NCBI RefSeq assembly: GCF_027924665.1
Contig: NZ_AP027043.1
Location: 1,488,001-1,552,000, forward strand
Length of the DNA stretch: 64,000 bases
Direction: 5' to 3'
Origin: Flavobacterium sp. GSB-24
GTDB taxonomy: Bacteria; Bacteroidota; Bacteroidia; Flavobacteriales; Flavobacteriaceae
Shown: positions 35,158 through 43,683 of the stretch, piece after piece
Numbering within the stretch: position 1 is the first letter of the stretch
Layout: each line of letters begins with the position of its first letter
Program-made: the position numbers and the translations under genes
Notes under the pieces: generated by a model
Seen by the model: only the letters and a program-made list of their open reading frames with translations
What the model was told of the DNA's origin: nothing
Database searches by the model: none

Positions 35158-35661
35158 ATGAGCAATAGAATTTACATTCTTGATAAAAAATTACTTGCTT
35201 CGGATAGAAAACGTTTTGAAGGTGGTATTGTTGATTTTATCTTTGCAATTGTCTCAATTTTTGTATCTGGTTTTATAATTGTAATCATCGGAAATATTTT
35301 TAATTGGGATATATTCTCTATTTGGCAAAGATTTGTGACTGATTCCACTTACTTAGCAGTTTTTACTTTTTTACTCTTTAATTATCTGCTTATGGAATCT
35401 TTCTTTGGAGGGACTATGGGCAAATTTGCTACAGGTATAACAATTGTTACCGAAAATGGCGAGAAGCCAAAATTTGATAAAATTTTTATTCGAACTTTAT
35501 GTCGTTTAATTCCTTTCGATGTGTTTTCATTTTTAAATAAGTCTGGTAGATTTTGGCATGATTCCATATCAAAAACTTATGTGGTAAATAAAAATGATCT
35601 TGAACGAGACATGGAAATCTTTTATAAAGTTAATTTGATTGGAATTAACGAAGTAATTTGA
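35158..35661 (+). CDS. RDD family membrane protein
   Basis: This 167-residue protein has the RDD layout: a charged start with Arg/Asp near the first span (RKRFEGGIVDFIF), two or three hydrophobic segments (about 27-47 and 62-82), then GGTMGKFATGITIVTENGEKP and IRTLCRLIPFDVFSF, ending with WHDSISKTYVV. It is presumably in the inner membrane. Function is unknown; some RDD proteins have been linked to ion transport. A TACTTTTG at 35119-35126 may be its -7 element. It is not obviously part of either flanking operon. Confidence 0.82.
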   Translation: MSNRIYILDKKLLASDRKRFEGGIVDFIFAIVSIFVSGFIIVIIGNIFNWDIFSIWQRFVTDSTYLAVFTFLLFNYLLMESFFGGTMGKFATGITIVTENGEKPKFDKIFIRTLCRLIPFDVFSFLNKSGRFWHDSISKTYVVNKNDLERDMEIFYKVNLIGINEVI

Positions 35662-35690
35662 TAGAATTAGTAGAATTTAACTTTATTCTT

Positions 35691-35722
35691 TTGTGATAGT
35701 TCAAACAAAAAGCATATTTTTG
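35691..35722 (+). promoter_or_regulatory. Promoter of the Rrf2 regulator
   Basis: TTG at 35691-35693, 21 nt, then TATTTTTG at 35715-35722. It lies 72 nt before the regulator's GTG start. Confidence 0.55.
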
Positions 35723-35794
35723 TTGTTTAATAATTTGTAAGAGTTTGATCTGAATATCCCAAATCTAAATTCTACAATCTAAAATTATACATTA

Positions 35795-36205
35795 GTGCTT
35801 TCAAAGAAAACAAAATACGGAATTAAAGCTCTTACATATTTAGCCAGGAGAGAAAATAACGAACCTGTACAAATTGCTGAAATTGCGAAAAGTGAACATA
35901 TTTCGATTAAATTTTTAGAAAGTATTTTATTGCTTTTGAGAAACTCTGGTTTTCTTGGAGCTAAAAAAGGAAAAGGCGGCGGTTACTACCTGATCAAAGA
36001 TCCTAAGGATATTAGCATGGCAAAAGTGTATCGTATTCTAGAAGGGCCGATTGCATTATTACCGTGTGCCAGTCATAATTTCTACGAAAGATGTGATGAC
36101 TGTGATGATGAGTCTACCTGCGCCGCACGTCGTTTAATGACAGAAGTTAGAGATAATACACTTAAAATATTAGAAAGTAATTCTTTAGCAGATATTGCTT
36201 TTTAG
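35795..36205 (+). CDS. Rrf2 family transcriptional regulator
   Basis: This 136-residue regulator starts at GTG (35795); no ATG fits. The N-terminal winged helix is standard (KTKYGIKALTYLARRE, IAEIAKSEHISIKFLESILLLLRNSGFL, KKGKGGGYYL). A Cys cluster near the C-terminus (PCASHNFYERCDDCDDESTC; spacing C-x8-C-x2-C-x5-C) could bind an Fe-S cluster or act as a thiol sensor, as in IscR/NsrR or CymR relatives. It precedes the sulfate assimilation cluster, whose promoter region carries a palindrome. Control of that cluster in response to cysteine or Fe-S state is inferred. Confidence 0.93.
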   Translation: MLSKKTKYGIKALTYLARRENNEPVQIAEIAKSEHISIKFLESILLLLRNSGFLGAKKGKGGGYYLIKDPKDISMAKVYRILEGPIALLPCASHNFYERCDDCDDESTCAARRLMTEVRDNTLKILESNSLADIAF

Positions 36206-36223
36206 AATTTTCTTTTTAAAAAT

Positions 36224-36260
36224 AAAAATGACCATTTTAGATTCTAAAATAGTCATTTTT
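36224..36260. terminator. Terminator between Rrf2 gene and convergent TauE gene
   Basis: AAAAATGAC-C-ATTTTAGA pairs with TCTAAAAT-A-GTCATTTTT (one mismatch), giving A- and T-tracts on both sides. Confidence 0.75.
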
Positions 36261-36279
36261 TATGTTGAGTATTACAGTT

Positions 36280-37062
36280 CTAAAAAATCAATTTATATCC
36301 AGCCAGAAAAAGCATTACAGCAATAGCATTTCTCAAAAATAGATCAGGAACTTTTCCGCTTAAACTGCTTCCAATATAAATACCTGGAAGTGATCCCATT
36401 AATAATTGGCCTAAAAGCGTTAAATCTAAATTTCCCATAGAAGCATGTCCGATTCCAGCAACTAAAGTCAATGGAACAGCGTGAGCAATTTCAGTTCCTA
36501 CCAACCGAGGAGTTGGTAAAAGCGGATAAAGGAAAAACAAAGTTACAGTCCCTAAAGCACCGGCTCCAATAGAAGTTAAAGTTACAGTCGCTCCCAATAA
36601 TACTCCAATGCCAACAGTCAGCATATTTTGAGTATGGCTTTCGCTATGAAATTTATCTCCGGCATGTTTTTGCGAAAACTTTAAAATTCTGTTTTTAAAT
36701 ATAATAGCAACAGAAGTAAACAATAATGCCCAGCCTAAACTGTACTTAATAACGCGATTTATTGTCTCGATATCTGTTTTAATACTGTTGAGTATCCACA
36801 ACGTTACTAAAGCAGCGGGAACACTTCCTAATGTCAGCCATCCTGTAATTTTCCAATTTATATTTCCTTTTTTATTGTGTACAAATATTCCGCCAGCTTT
36901 GGTAAAGGCAGCATATAGCAGGTCTGTTCCTACAGCTGTTGTGGGAGGAATATTGAAATATAATAAAATTGGGGTCATTAAAGAGCCCCCTCCAACACCT
37001 GTTAATCCAACAATAAAACCAACTACTAAACCTGCGATTACAAGACCAATTTGAAAATCCAT
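36280..37062 (-). CDS. TauE/SafE family sulfite/sulfonate exporter (first copy)
   Basis: This 260-residue protein has about eight hydrophobic segments in two halves. The paired family motif appears as GLTGVGGGSLMTPILLYF near the N-terminus and TLTSIGAGALGTVTLFFLYP in the middle. TauE/SafE members export sulfite, sulfoacetate or related anions. Position between the Rrf2 regulator and the sulfate assimilation operon supports a sulfite link. It is divergent from the second TauE gene, and its C-terminus faces the Rrf2 gene. Confidence 0.88.
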   Translation of the reverse strand: MDFQIGLVIAGLVVGFIVGLTGVGGGSLMTPILLYFNIPPTTAVGTDLLYAAFTKAGGIFVHNKKGNINWKITGWLTLGSVPAALVTLWILNSIKTDIETINRVIKYSLGWALLFTSVAIIFKNRILKFSQKHAGDKFHSESHTQNMLTVGIGVLLGATVTLTSIGAGALGTVTLFFLYPLLPTPRLVGTEIAHAVPLTLVAGIGHASMGNLDLTLLGQLLMGSLPGIYIGSSLSGKVPDLFLRNAIAVMLFLAGYKLIF

Positions 37063-37282
37063 AGAAAAAATTTGGCGCTAAAATACGACATTTTTATAAT
37101 TATCCTATAGATATTGTAGAGATTGGAAAACGTATTTAATACACAAGTTTTTTTGATGCTTATATTGTTTGAATATCTTGGAAAATGGTATTATTTGTGA
37201 AATTATTCAAGCAAAGTTCTAAATACCTCTTTTAGAATGCAATGAATTAGTAATTAAGGCTTAAAAAAATAAAAATATTACT

Positions 37283-37311
37283 TTGTATTTTAGAAATAAG
37301 TATTATTTTTG
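37283..37311 (+). promoter_or_regulatory. Promoter of the sulfate assimilation operon
   Basis: TTG at 37283-37285, 18 nt, then TATTTTTG at 37304-37311, a full match to the Bacteroidetes consensus. It is followed at once by the palindromic operator candidate. The 200 bases further upstream show nothing else I can name. Confidence 0.7.
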
Positions 37312-37321
37312 CAAAGTAATC

Positions 37322-37342
37322 TATTAACCCGATAGGGTAATA
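37322..37342. promoter_or_regulatory. Candidate operator, copy 3 (palindrome)
   Basis: TATTAACCCGATAGGGTAATA is cited here as the halves TATTAACCC and GGGTAATA around GATA. It is near-palindromic, lies just downstream of the predicted start site, and shares TTACCCTATC (reverse strand) with sites before the TonB receptor leader and metY leader. The neighbouring Rrf2 protein is the likely binder. Confidence 0.5.
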
Positions 37343-37373
37343 GGTTTTGAAAACAAAAAGAATTATTTTTAAT

Positions 37374-38261
37374 ATGGAAAAAGAACTGAAAATAAATACG
37401 GCCGATTCTTTAAAAGAAAAGCTTTGGATTGGAATTCCTGTTGTTTTGTTAGTAGGTTTATTAACCGTGTTAATATACAATCATCATGCTGAGTTTTCGT
37501 GGAATGGATTTGTTGAAGGATTTAATGAAGAATTTTTAGTGTTTTTTGCCATTGGAGTTTTTGCTCAATTGGTAGACGGAACTTTAGGAATGGGATACGG
37601 AGCAACTTCAACATCATTTTTATTGGCTTATGGAGTTCCGCCAGTGGTGAGCAGTACTGCGGTACACGTTTCAGAAATGTTTACAACGGGAGCATCGGCA
37701 CTTTCACACCACCGATTTGGGAATATCAATAAAAAACTGGTAAAACATTTATTGATTCCAGGTGTTTTAGGTTCAATTACAGGAGCTTACTTATTGTCGG
37801 ACATAATTAACGGTGATATTATTAAGCCATTTATTGCAGTTTACATGATTGTTTTAGCGATTGTAATCATTAGAAAAGCATTGAAAAAAACAATTGTAAA
37901 GAAGAAAACTAAAAAATTAAGTGCTTTGGCCGCTTTTGGTGGTTTCATGGATTCAGTTGGAGGCGGAGGCTGGGGGCCAATCGTAACTTCAACATTATTA
38001 GGAAGAGGAAGAAATCCGAGATATACAATTGGTTCAGTAAATGCAGCTGAGTTTGCAATTTCATTTGCTAGCGGCATTACATTCATGCTTTTTGGCGGTA
38101 TTCATGGCTGGCAGGTAATCATTGGATTGATTTTAGGAGGAGTTATTGCAGCGCCGTTAGCAGCATATTTGGTAAACAAAATTAAAAGAAAACCAATGAT
38201 GATTGCGGTTGGAGTTCTAATTATATTATTGAGTTTAAAAACATTATCTAAATTATTATAA
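37374..38261 (+). CDS. TauE/SafE family sulfite exporter (second copy, operon leader)
   Basis: The start was set at ATG 37374 (295 residues); the frame opens nine codons earlier at TTG near the operator. The protein has an N-terminal span, then VDGTLGMGYGATSTSFLLAYGVPP and, in the second half, GGFMDSVGGGGWGPIVTSTLL, the paired TauE motifs. It heads the cysH-cysD-cysN-sulfite reductase cluster with 25 nt to cysH. It may export excess sulfite or take part in sulfate/sulfite movement; direction is not shown by sequence. Confidence 0.88.
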   Translation: MEKELKINTADSLKEKLWIGIPVVLLVGLLTVLIYNHHAEFSWNGFVEGFNEEFLVFFAIGVFAQLVDGTLGMGYGATSTSFLLAYGVPPVVSSTAVHVSEMFTTGASALSHHRFGNINKKLVKHLLIPGVLGSITGAYLLSDIINGDIIKPFIAVYMIVLAIVIIRKALKKTIVKKKTKKLSALAAFGGFMDSVGGGGWGPIVTSTLLGRGRNPRYTIGSVNAAEFAISFASGITFMLFGGIHGWQVIIGLILGGVIAAPLAAYLVNKIKRKPMMIAVGVLIILLSLKTLSKLL

Positions 38262-38286
38262 TTCTTTAGATAGGGAGAAAGAGATT

Positions 38287-38997
38287 ATGAGTGCGATTAT
38301 TGTACAAGAATTATTAGAAAAAACTAAAGATTTTTCGCTAAATGAAACGTTAGTTTTTTTAGCAGAAAAATTTCCAGGAAAAGTAATTTTCTCAACATCT
38401 TTTGGTCAGGAAGATCAGGTAATTACAGATTTTATTGCAAAAAGCAATACTGATATTGCTGTTTTTACTTTAGACACCGGAAGATTGTTTCAAGAAACTT
38501 ACGACGTTTTTCACAAAACTTTAAAAAAGTATAAAAGACCAATCGAAGTTTTTTTTCCAGAAGCTGCTTCAGTAGAAAATCTTCTGAAAACAAAAGGACC
38601 AAACAGCTTTTACGATTCAGTTGAAAACAGAAAAGAATGCTGTTTTATTCGAAAAGTGGTTCCGTTAAGAAAAGCTTTGGCAGGAAATTCAGTTTGGATT
38701 ACAGGTTTAAGAGCTGAGCAGTCAGAAAACAGACAAGATTTAAACTTGTTTGAGTACGATGGAAACTTCGAAATCATAAAATTCAATCCGCTTTTAAAAT
38801 GGACTTTAGAAGAAGTTGAAATTTATCTTCAGGAAAACAATGTACCTCAAAATGCTTTACACAAACAAGGTTTCGTAAGTATTGGATGTGCACCTTGTAC
38901 AAGAGCAATTTTCCCAGGTGAAGATATCAGAGCCGGAAGATGGTGGTGGGAATCTAGCCATAAGGAGTGCGGGCTTCATAGTGCTAAGAAAGAGTAG
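38287..38997 (+). CDS. cysH: Assimilatory adenylyl-sulfate (APS) reductase
   Basis: At 236 residues this reduces activated sulfate to sulfite. The PP-loop segment is FSTSFGQEDQVI. Two Cys pairs, KECCFIRKV and GCAPCTRAI, are the [4Fe-4S] ligands found in APS-type enzymes and absent from E. coli PAPS reductase, so APS is the likely substrate; the catalytic Cys is in the C-terminal KECGLH. No cysC (APS kinase) is present in the cluster, which agrees. It is 25 nt after the TauE gene. Confidence 0.94.
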   Translation: MSAIIVQELLEKTKDFSLNETLVFLAEKFPGKVIFSTSFGQEDQVITDFIAKSNTDIAVFTLDTGRLFQETYDVFHKTLKKYKRPIEVFFPEAASVENLLKTKGPNSFYDSVENRKECCFIRKVVPLRKALAGNSVWITGLRAEQSENRQDLNLFEYDGNFEIIKFNPLLKWTLEEVEIYLQENNVPQNALHKQGFVSIGCAPCTRAIFPGEDIRAGRWWWESSHKECGLHSAKKE

Positions 38998-39091
38998 AGT
39001 TTTAGAAGAAGCAAGAGGCAAGACTTTTTTTAGAGAATAGAAAATAGATTATAGAGTAAAGAGTGAAGATTTTAGATCAGGTTAAAAACTT

Positions 39092-39114
39092 GAAACTTTA
39101 AACCTGAAACAAAA
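39092..39114. repeat. GAAACTTTAAACCTG repeat before cysD
   Basis: A 23-nt segment starting GAAACTTTAAACCTGAAAC is identical to 40158-40180 before cysN. Both lie in the leader of the next gene, within 10-35 nt of the start codon. Variants occur before metF and between etfB and etfA. Confidence 0.65.
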
Positions 39115-39145
39115 TTTTCACAACAAAATATCAAACAAAAAAACA

Positions 39146-40045
39146 ATGAGTTCAGTATTAAAAACAAACGCTTTAGAGAGTGAAGCAATATACATTTTCA
39201 GAGAAGTAATTTCACAGTTTGACAAACCGGTTTTGCTTTTCTCAGGAGGAAAAGATTCTATCACATTGGTGCGTTTAGCGCAAAAAGCATTTTTTCCTGC
39301 AAAGATTCCGTTTCCTCTATTGCACGTAGATACGGGACACAATTTTCCTGAGACAATTGCTTTCAGAGATAAATTGGTTGAAGAATTAGGTTTAGAGTTG
39401 ATCGTTCGTAATGTTCAGGATGCTATTGATGAAGGAAAAGTGGTTGAGGAAACTGGGAAATATTCAAGCCGTAACAGCTTACAGACTACAACACTTTTAG
39501 ATGCAATTGAAGAATTTAAGTTTGATGCTTGTATTGGTGGAGCTCGCCGTGATGAAGAAAAAGCAAGAGCTAAAGAACGTATTTTTTCTGTTCGTGATGA
39601 TTTCGGACAATGGGACGAAAAAAATCAAAGACCTGAGTTGTTTGATATTTTAAATGGAAAAATCGAAAATGGACAAAATGTTCGTGTTTTCCCAATTTCA
39701 AACTGGACAGAATTAGATGTTTGGAGTTATATCGAAAAAGAACAAATCGAGATTCCATCAATCTATTTTTCACATAAAAGAAAAGTTTTTTTGAGAGACG
39801 GTTTAATCTGGTCGCATTCTCCTTTTGTGTATCAGGAAGAAGACGAACAAATCGAAGAACGAATTGTTCGTTTCAGAACCGTTGGAGATATGAGTTGTAC
39901 AGCTGCTGTTGAATCTTATGCAGCAACAATCGAAGAAGTTGTGGGAGAAATCAGATCATCAACGATTTCTGAAAGAGGAGCTAGAATCGATGATAAACGT
40001 TCTGAAGCTGCAATGGAAAAGAGAAAACAACAAGGATACTTTTAA
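39146..40045 (+). CDS. cysD: Sulfate adenylyltransferase subunit 2
   Basis: This 299-residue subunit forms APS from ATP and sulfate, together with the GTPase CysN. The PP-loop SGGKDS appears in LLFSGGKDSITLVRLA at about residues 30-45. Further family segments are LLHVDTGHNFPE, GGARRDEEKARAKER and NWTELDVWSYIEKEQIEIPSIYFSHKR (cited in parts). The C-terminus (SERGARIDDKRSEAAMEKRK) is typical. It lies between cysH and cysN on one strand. Confidence 0.97.
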   Translation: MSSVLKTNALESEAIYIFREVISQFDKPVLLFSGGKDSITLVRLAQKAFFPAKIPFPLLHVDTGHNFPETIAFRDKLVEELGLELIVRNVQDAIDEGKVVEETGKYSSRNSLQTTTLLDAIEEFKFDACIGGARRDEEKARAKERIFSVRDDFGQWDEKNQRPELFDILNGKIENGQNVRVFPISNWTELDVWSYIEKEQIEIPSIYFSHKRKVFLRDGLIWSHSPFVYQEEDEQIEERIVRFRTVGDMSCTAAVESYAATIEEVVGEIRSSTISERGARIDDKRSEAAMEKRKQQGYF

Positions 40046-40157
40046 TAATTGTTAATTATGAATTGTTAATTGTAAATGCAATTAGGAACGAAATTTAAAA
40101 GTAGAATCAAAAAAAACAAAAACATACAGATTTAAGTTTCGAGAGAACATGAAACCT

Positions 40158-40180
40158 GAAACTTTAAACCTGAAACAAAA
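40158..40180. repeat. GAAACTTTAAACCTG repeat before cysN
   Basis: This is the second copy of the 23-nt segment described before cysD, immediately preceded by GAAACCTGAAAC, ending 9 nt before the cysN ATG. Confidence 0.65.
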
Positions 40181-40188
40181 ATATTAGA

Positions 40189-41433
40189 ATGGACGTTTTA
40201 AAAATAGCAACAGCAGGAAGTGTAGATGACGGAAAAAGTACTTTGATCGGAAGATTATTGTACGATACAAAGTCATTGACAACTGATAAAATAGAAGCAA
40301 TCGAAAAAAGCAGCAGACAAAAAGGATACGATTACCTTGATTTTTCTTTGGCAACTGATGGCTTGGTAGCAGAGAGAGAACAAGGAATCACAATTGATGT
40401 TGCGCATATTTATTTTTCGACTGCAAAGAAAAGTTACATTATTGCCGATACTCCAGGTCACGTAGAATATACAAGAAACATGGTTACAGGAGCGTCGACT
40501 TCTCAGGTTTCGATCATTTTAATTGATGCCAGAAAAGGTGTTATTGAGCAAACATACCGCCACTTTTTTATCAATAATTTATTAAGAGTAAAAGAGGTAA
40601 TTGTTGCCATTAACAAAATGGATTTAGTTGATTATTCTGAAGAAGTTTTTAATAAAATCAAAGCTGATTTTCAGGCATTAAATGCAAAAAGTACTTTTAA
40701 GGAACAAAACGTAAGTTATATTCCCTTAAGCGCAATCAACGGTGGAAACGTGGTTGACAAATCAGAAAATATGCCTTGGTACGACGAACAAACTGTATTG
40801 GAACATTTAGAAGGATTACATGCTTCTGATGTTTTTGAAGCTGGAAAAGCGCGTTTTCCAGTTCAAACTGTTATTCGTCCAAAAACAGAAGAATACCACG
40901 ATTTTAGAGGTTATGCCGGAAAATTATACGGAAACTCAATTAAAGTTGGCGATGCTGTAACGGTTCTTCCTTCTTTAACAGAATCAAAAGTATCTAAAAT
41001 TCACTTTTTCGATAAAACATTCGATGAGGCCGTTGCAGGATCTTCGATTACAATCGAATTAGAAAATGATATCAATGTAACGAGAGGTGACATGATTGTA
41101 AAATCAGATGAGCTTCCAAAAATTGAAAAAGATATTACAACGACAGTTTGCTGGATGGATAGTAAAAAACTGGTTTCAGGAACAAAGTATTTAATACAGC
41201 ATAATACGAATAGAGTTTTGGCAAAAGTAGAAAGTATTAAAAATACTATTGCAACTGATTACTCAGGAACGACTGAAGCTTCACAATTAGCAATCAACGA
41301 AATTGGAGAAGTAAGCATTAAATTAAGCAAACCGTTATATTTTGATTCTTATAATGAAAACAAATCAAACGGAGCTTTTATCTTAATTGATACAGCAACG
41401 AATACAACAGCAGGAGTAGGATTTATCAGGTAA
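40189..41433 (+). CDS. cysN: Sulfate adenylyltransferase subunit 1 (GTPase)
   Basis: This 414-residue translational-GTPase relative drives APS synthesis. Motifs: the P-loop GSVDDGKSTLIGRLLYDT, switch I region GLVAEREQGITIDVAH, DTPGHVEYTRN and NKMDL. After the G domain come two EF-Tu-like beta-barrels (VIRPKTEEYHDFRGYAGKLY). The C-terminal APS kinase domain found in CysN-CysC fusions is absent, consistent with the APS-type CysH. Confidence 0.96.
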   Translation: MDVLKIATAGSVDDGKSTLIGRLLYDTKSLTTDKIEAIEKSSRQKGYDYLDFSLATDGLVAEREQGITIDVAHIYFSTAKKSYIIADTPGHVEYTRNMVTGASTSQVSIILIDARKGVIEQTYRHFFINNLLRVKEVIVAINKMDLVDYSEEVFNKIKADFQALNAKSTFKEQNVSYIPLSAINGGNVVDKSENMPWYDEQTVLEHLEGLHASDVFEAGKARFPVQTVIRPKTEEYHDFRGYAGKLYGNSIKVGDAVTVLPSLTESKVSKIHFFDKTFDEAVAGSSITIELENDINVTRGDMIVKSDELPKIEKDITTTVCWMDSKKLVSGTKYLIQHNTNRVLAKVESIKNTIATDYSGTTEASQLAINEIGEVSIKLSKPLYFDSYNENKSNGAFILIDTATNTTAGVGFIR

Positions 41434-41439
41434 CCTGCT

Positions 41440-41585
41440 GTAAGCTATAAGCTTTAGGCAATAAGCTCTTAGCAAAAGATGTATAAAAAGGTATGCAAGA
41501 GCCTAAAGCTTATTGCTTAATGCCTAAAGCAAAAAAAACACAAAGTTAATAAAGCTTAAAGCGTATAGCCTAAAGCCTAAAGCGT
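41440..41585. repeat. Word-like AAGCCTAAAGC repeat array
   Basis: The spacer between cysN and the sulfite reductase gene is made of variants of AAGCCTATAGC, TAAGCTATAAGC and AAAGCTTATTGC. The same words precede thyA. It has no reading frame and ends 8 nt before the sulfite reductase ATG. Confidence 0.65.
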
Positions 41586-41592
41586 AAAAGAA

Positions 41593-43683
41593 ATGGAAAG
41601 TTTTAGAACAGAAATAGAAAATCCGATAGTTCAAAGAGAGATTATCGAATTAGAAAAAAAGATTCATTTATTCCGTGGAGGAAAAATTGATGATGAGCGT
41701 TTTCGTAGTCTTCGTTTAGCGCGCGGAATCTACGGACAGCGTCAGGAAGGCGTTCAGATGATTCGTATCAAATTGCCGTACGGTAAAGTTACCAGCGAAC
41801 AATTAGTGCGTATTACTCAGGTTTCTGATGAATATTCTACTGGACGTTTACACATTACAACGCGTCAGGATATCCAAATTCACTACGTGAGTTTAGACAG
41901 AACACCAGAGCTTTGGGCAGATTTGGCTAAAGATGATATTACACTTCGTGAAGCTTGTGGAAACACCGTTAGAAATATTACAGGAAGTGAATTGGCTGGT
42001 GTAGATGTAAATGAACCATTTGATGTTTCGCCTTATGCACACGGACTTTTTCAATATCTGTTAAGAAACCCAATTTGTCAGGAAATGGGACGTAAATTCA
42101 AGATTTCGTTCTCTTCTTCAGACGAAGATACGGCTTTGAGTTATTTACACGATTTAGGATTTATTCCGAAAATTAAAGACGGACAAAAAGGTTTTAAAAT
42201 CATGTTTGGTGGAGGTTTAGGATCTCAGCCAGCGCATGCTGAATTGCTTTCGGAGTTTGTTCCAGTAAATGAAATCATTCCAACAGCAGAAGGAATCATT
42301 CGTATTTTCGACAGATACGGAGAACGTGCCAAAAGAATGAAAGCACGTATGAAATTTTTAATCAAAGAAATAGGAAAAGATGTTTTTCTTGATTTAGTTG
42401 AAAAAGAGAAAAAAGCGATCGCTTTTGAAACATACGAAATTGATACGACTGCTTTTGAAGGTCCAATTCCAGAACCATTATTAGAAGTTCCGCAAGTTAC
42501 AATCGAAGATACTGCAGCTTATGAAGCATGGAAAAAATCGAATGTAATTAAGCAGAAACAAGAAGGTTATTATGCCATCGGAATCAAAGTTCTATTAGGA
42601 GATTTTTATACGGATAAAGCCAGATTATTAGCCACTTTAATTAAAAATTACGCAGCAAATGAATTACGTTTTTCATTGCGTCAAAATATTGTAATACGTC
42701 ACGTAAAAGAAGAGAATCTTCCTTTCTTTTATCAGGAATTAGCCAAATTGGACTTTGTTCATTTAGGATATAATTCTACAGGAGATATTACGGCATGTCC
42801 GGGTACTGATACTTGCAACTTGGGGATTGCAAGTAGTACCGGTATTGCAGAAGAATTGGAAAGAGTTTTAACTGCCGAATATCCTCAGTATTTAAACAAC
42901 CGCGAAATCGAAATTAAAATTTCAGGTTGTATGAATGCCTGCGGACAACACAATATGTCTGCAATTGGGTTCCAAGGAATGTCAATCAATTCAGGAAAAT
43001 TAGTTGCTCCGGCTTTACAGGTTTTATTAGGCGGAGGAAGATTAGGAAACGGATCAGGACGTTTTGCTGATAAAGTAATTAAAATTCCAAGCCGTAGAGG
43101 ACCAGATGCATTACGTACCATCTTAAATGATTATGATGCCAATGCAAACGGAGAAAAATTCTTGAATTATTATGATGCAAAAGGAGAGAAATATTTCTAT
43201 GAAATTCTAAAACCTTTCGCAGATGTTACCAATTTAACAGAAGCTGATTTTGTAGACTGGGGTAACGCAGACAACTATGTAAAAGCAGTTGGAGTTGGGG
43301 AATGTGCGGGAGTAGTGATCGATTTAGTAGCAACTTTATTGTTTGAAGCTAAAGAGAAATTGATTTTGGCTCAAGAATCTTTCGACGAGAAAAAATGGTC
43401 AGATGCTATTTATCATGCTTATGCAGGATTTGTAAATGGAGCAAAAGCTTTGTTATTGTCTGAAAACGAAAAAACAAATAATCACGCAGGAATTGTAGAC
43501 TTGTTTGATACCGTTTTTATTGAAAAAAATAAAATAGAATTAAACTCAACTTTTAAAGATTTGGTTTACCAAATCAATAAAAATGAACCTTCTGAAGCTT
43601 TCGCTAAAGATTACATTGCCCAGGCAGTAGTTTTCTTTGATAAAATTGAAACTTTCAGAGCTCAAGAATTAGCAAATGCTTAA
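41593..43683 (+). CDS. Siroheme sulfite reductase (nitrite/sulfite reductase family) with C-terminal HEPN domain
   Basis: At 696 residues this should reduce sulfite to sulfide. The N-terminal part holds the two ferredoxin-like and siroheme-binding repeats (YGQRQEGVQMIRIKLPYGKV, TTRQDIQIHYV). The [4Fe-4S]-siroheme ligands are C402-x5-C408 in CPGTDTC and C446-x3-C450 in GCMNACGQHN. From about residue 580 an extra domain follows (EAKEKLILAQESFDEKKWSD, AIYHAYAGFVNGAKALLL), which matches the HEPN helical fold; the RNase-type R-x4-6-H motif is not seen. Operon context (cysDN, cobA) supports sulfite over nitrite. It overlaps cobA by 8 nt. Confidence 0.92.
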   Translation: MESFRTEIENPIVQREIIELEKKIHLFRGGKIDDERFRSLRLARGIYGQRQEGVQMIRIKLPYGKVTSEQLVRITQVSDEYSTGRLHITTRQDIQIHYVSLDRTPELWADLAKDDITLREACGNTVRNITGSELAGVDVNEPFDVSPYAHGLFQYLLRNPICQEMGRKFKISFSSSDEDTALSYLHDLGFIPKIKDGQKGFKIMFGGGLGSQPAHAELLSEFVPVNEIIPTAEGIIRIFDRYGERAKRMKARMKFLIKEIGKDVFLDLVEKEKKAIAFETYEIDTTAFEGPIPEPLLEVPQVTIEDTAAYEAWKKSNVIKQKQEGYYAIGIKVLLGDFYTDKARLLATLIKNYAANELRFSLRQNIVIRHVKEENLPFFYQELAKLDFVHLGYNSTGDITACPGTDTCNLGIASSTGIAEELERVLTAEYPQYLNNREIEIKISGCMNACGQHNMSAIGFQGMSINSGKLVAPALQVLLGGGRLGNGSGRFADKVIKIPSRRGPDALRTILNDYDANANGEKFLNYYDAKGEKYFYEILKPFADVTNLTEADFVDWGNADNYVKAVGVGECAGVVIDLVATLLFEAKEKLILAQESFDEKKWSDAIYHAYAGFVNGAKALLLSENEKTNNHAGIVDLFDTVFIEKNKIELNSTFKDLVYQINKNEPSEAFAKDYIAQAVVFFDKIETFRAQELANA

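Noticed and set aside
37063..37280. Search for a riboswitch upstream of the sulfate assimilation operon
   Set aside because: No S-box, SAM-II or other conserved aptamer block was found; the recognisable signals are only the promoter and the palindrome.
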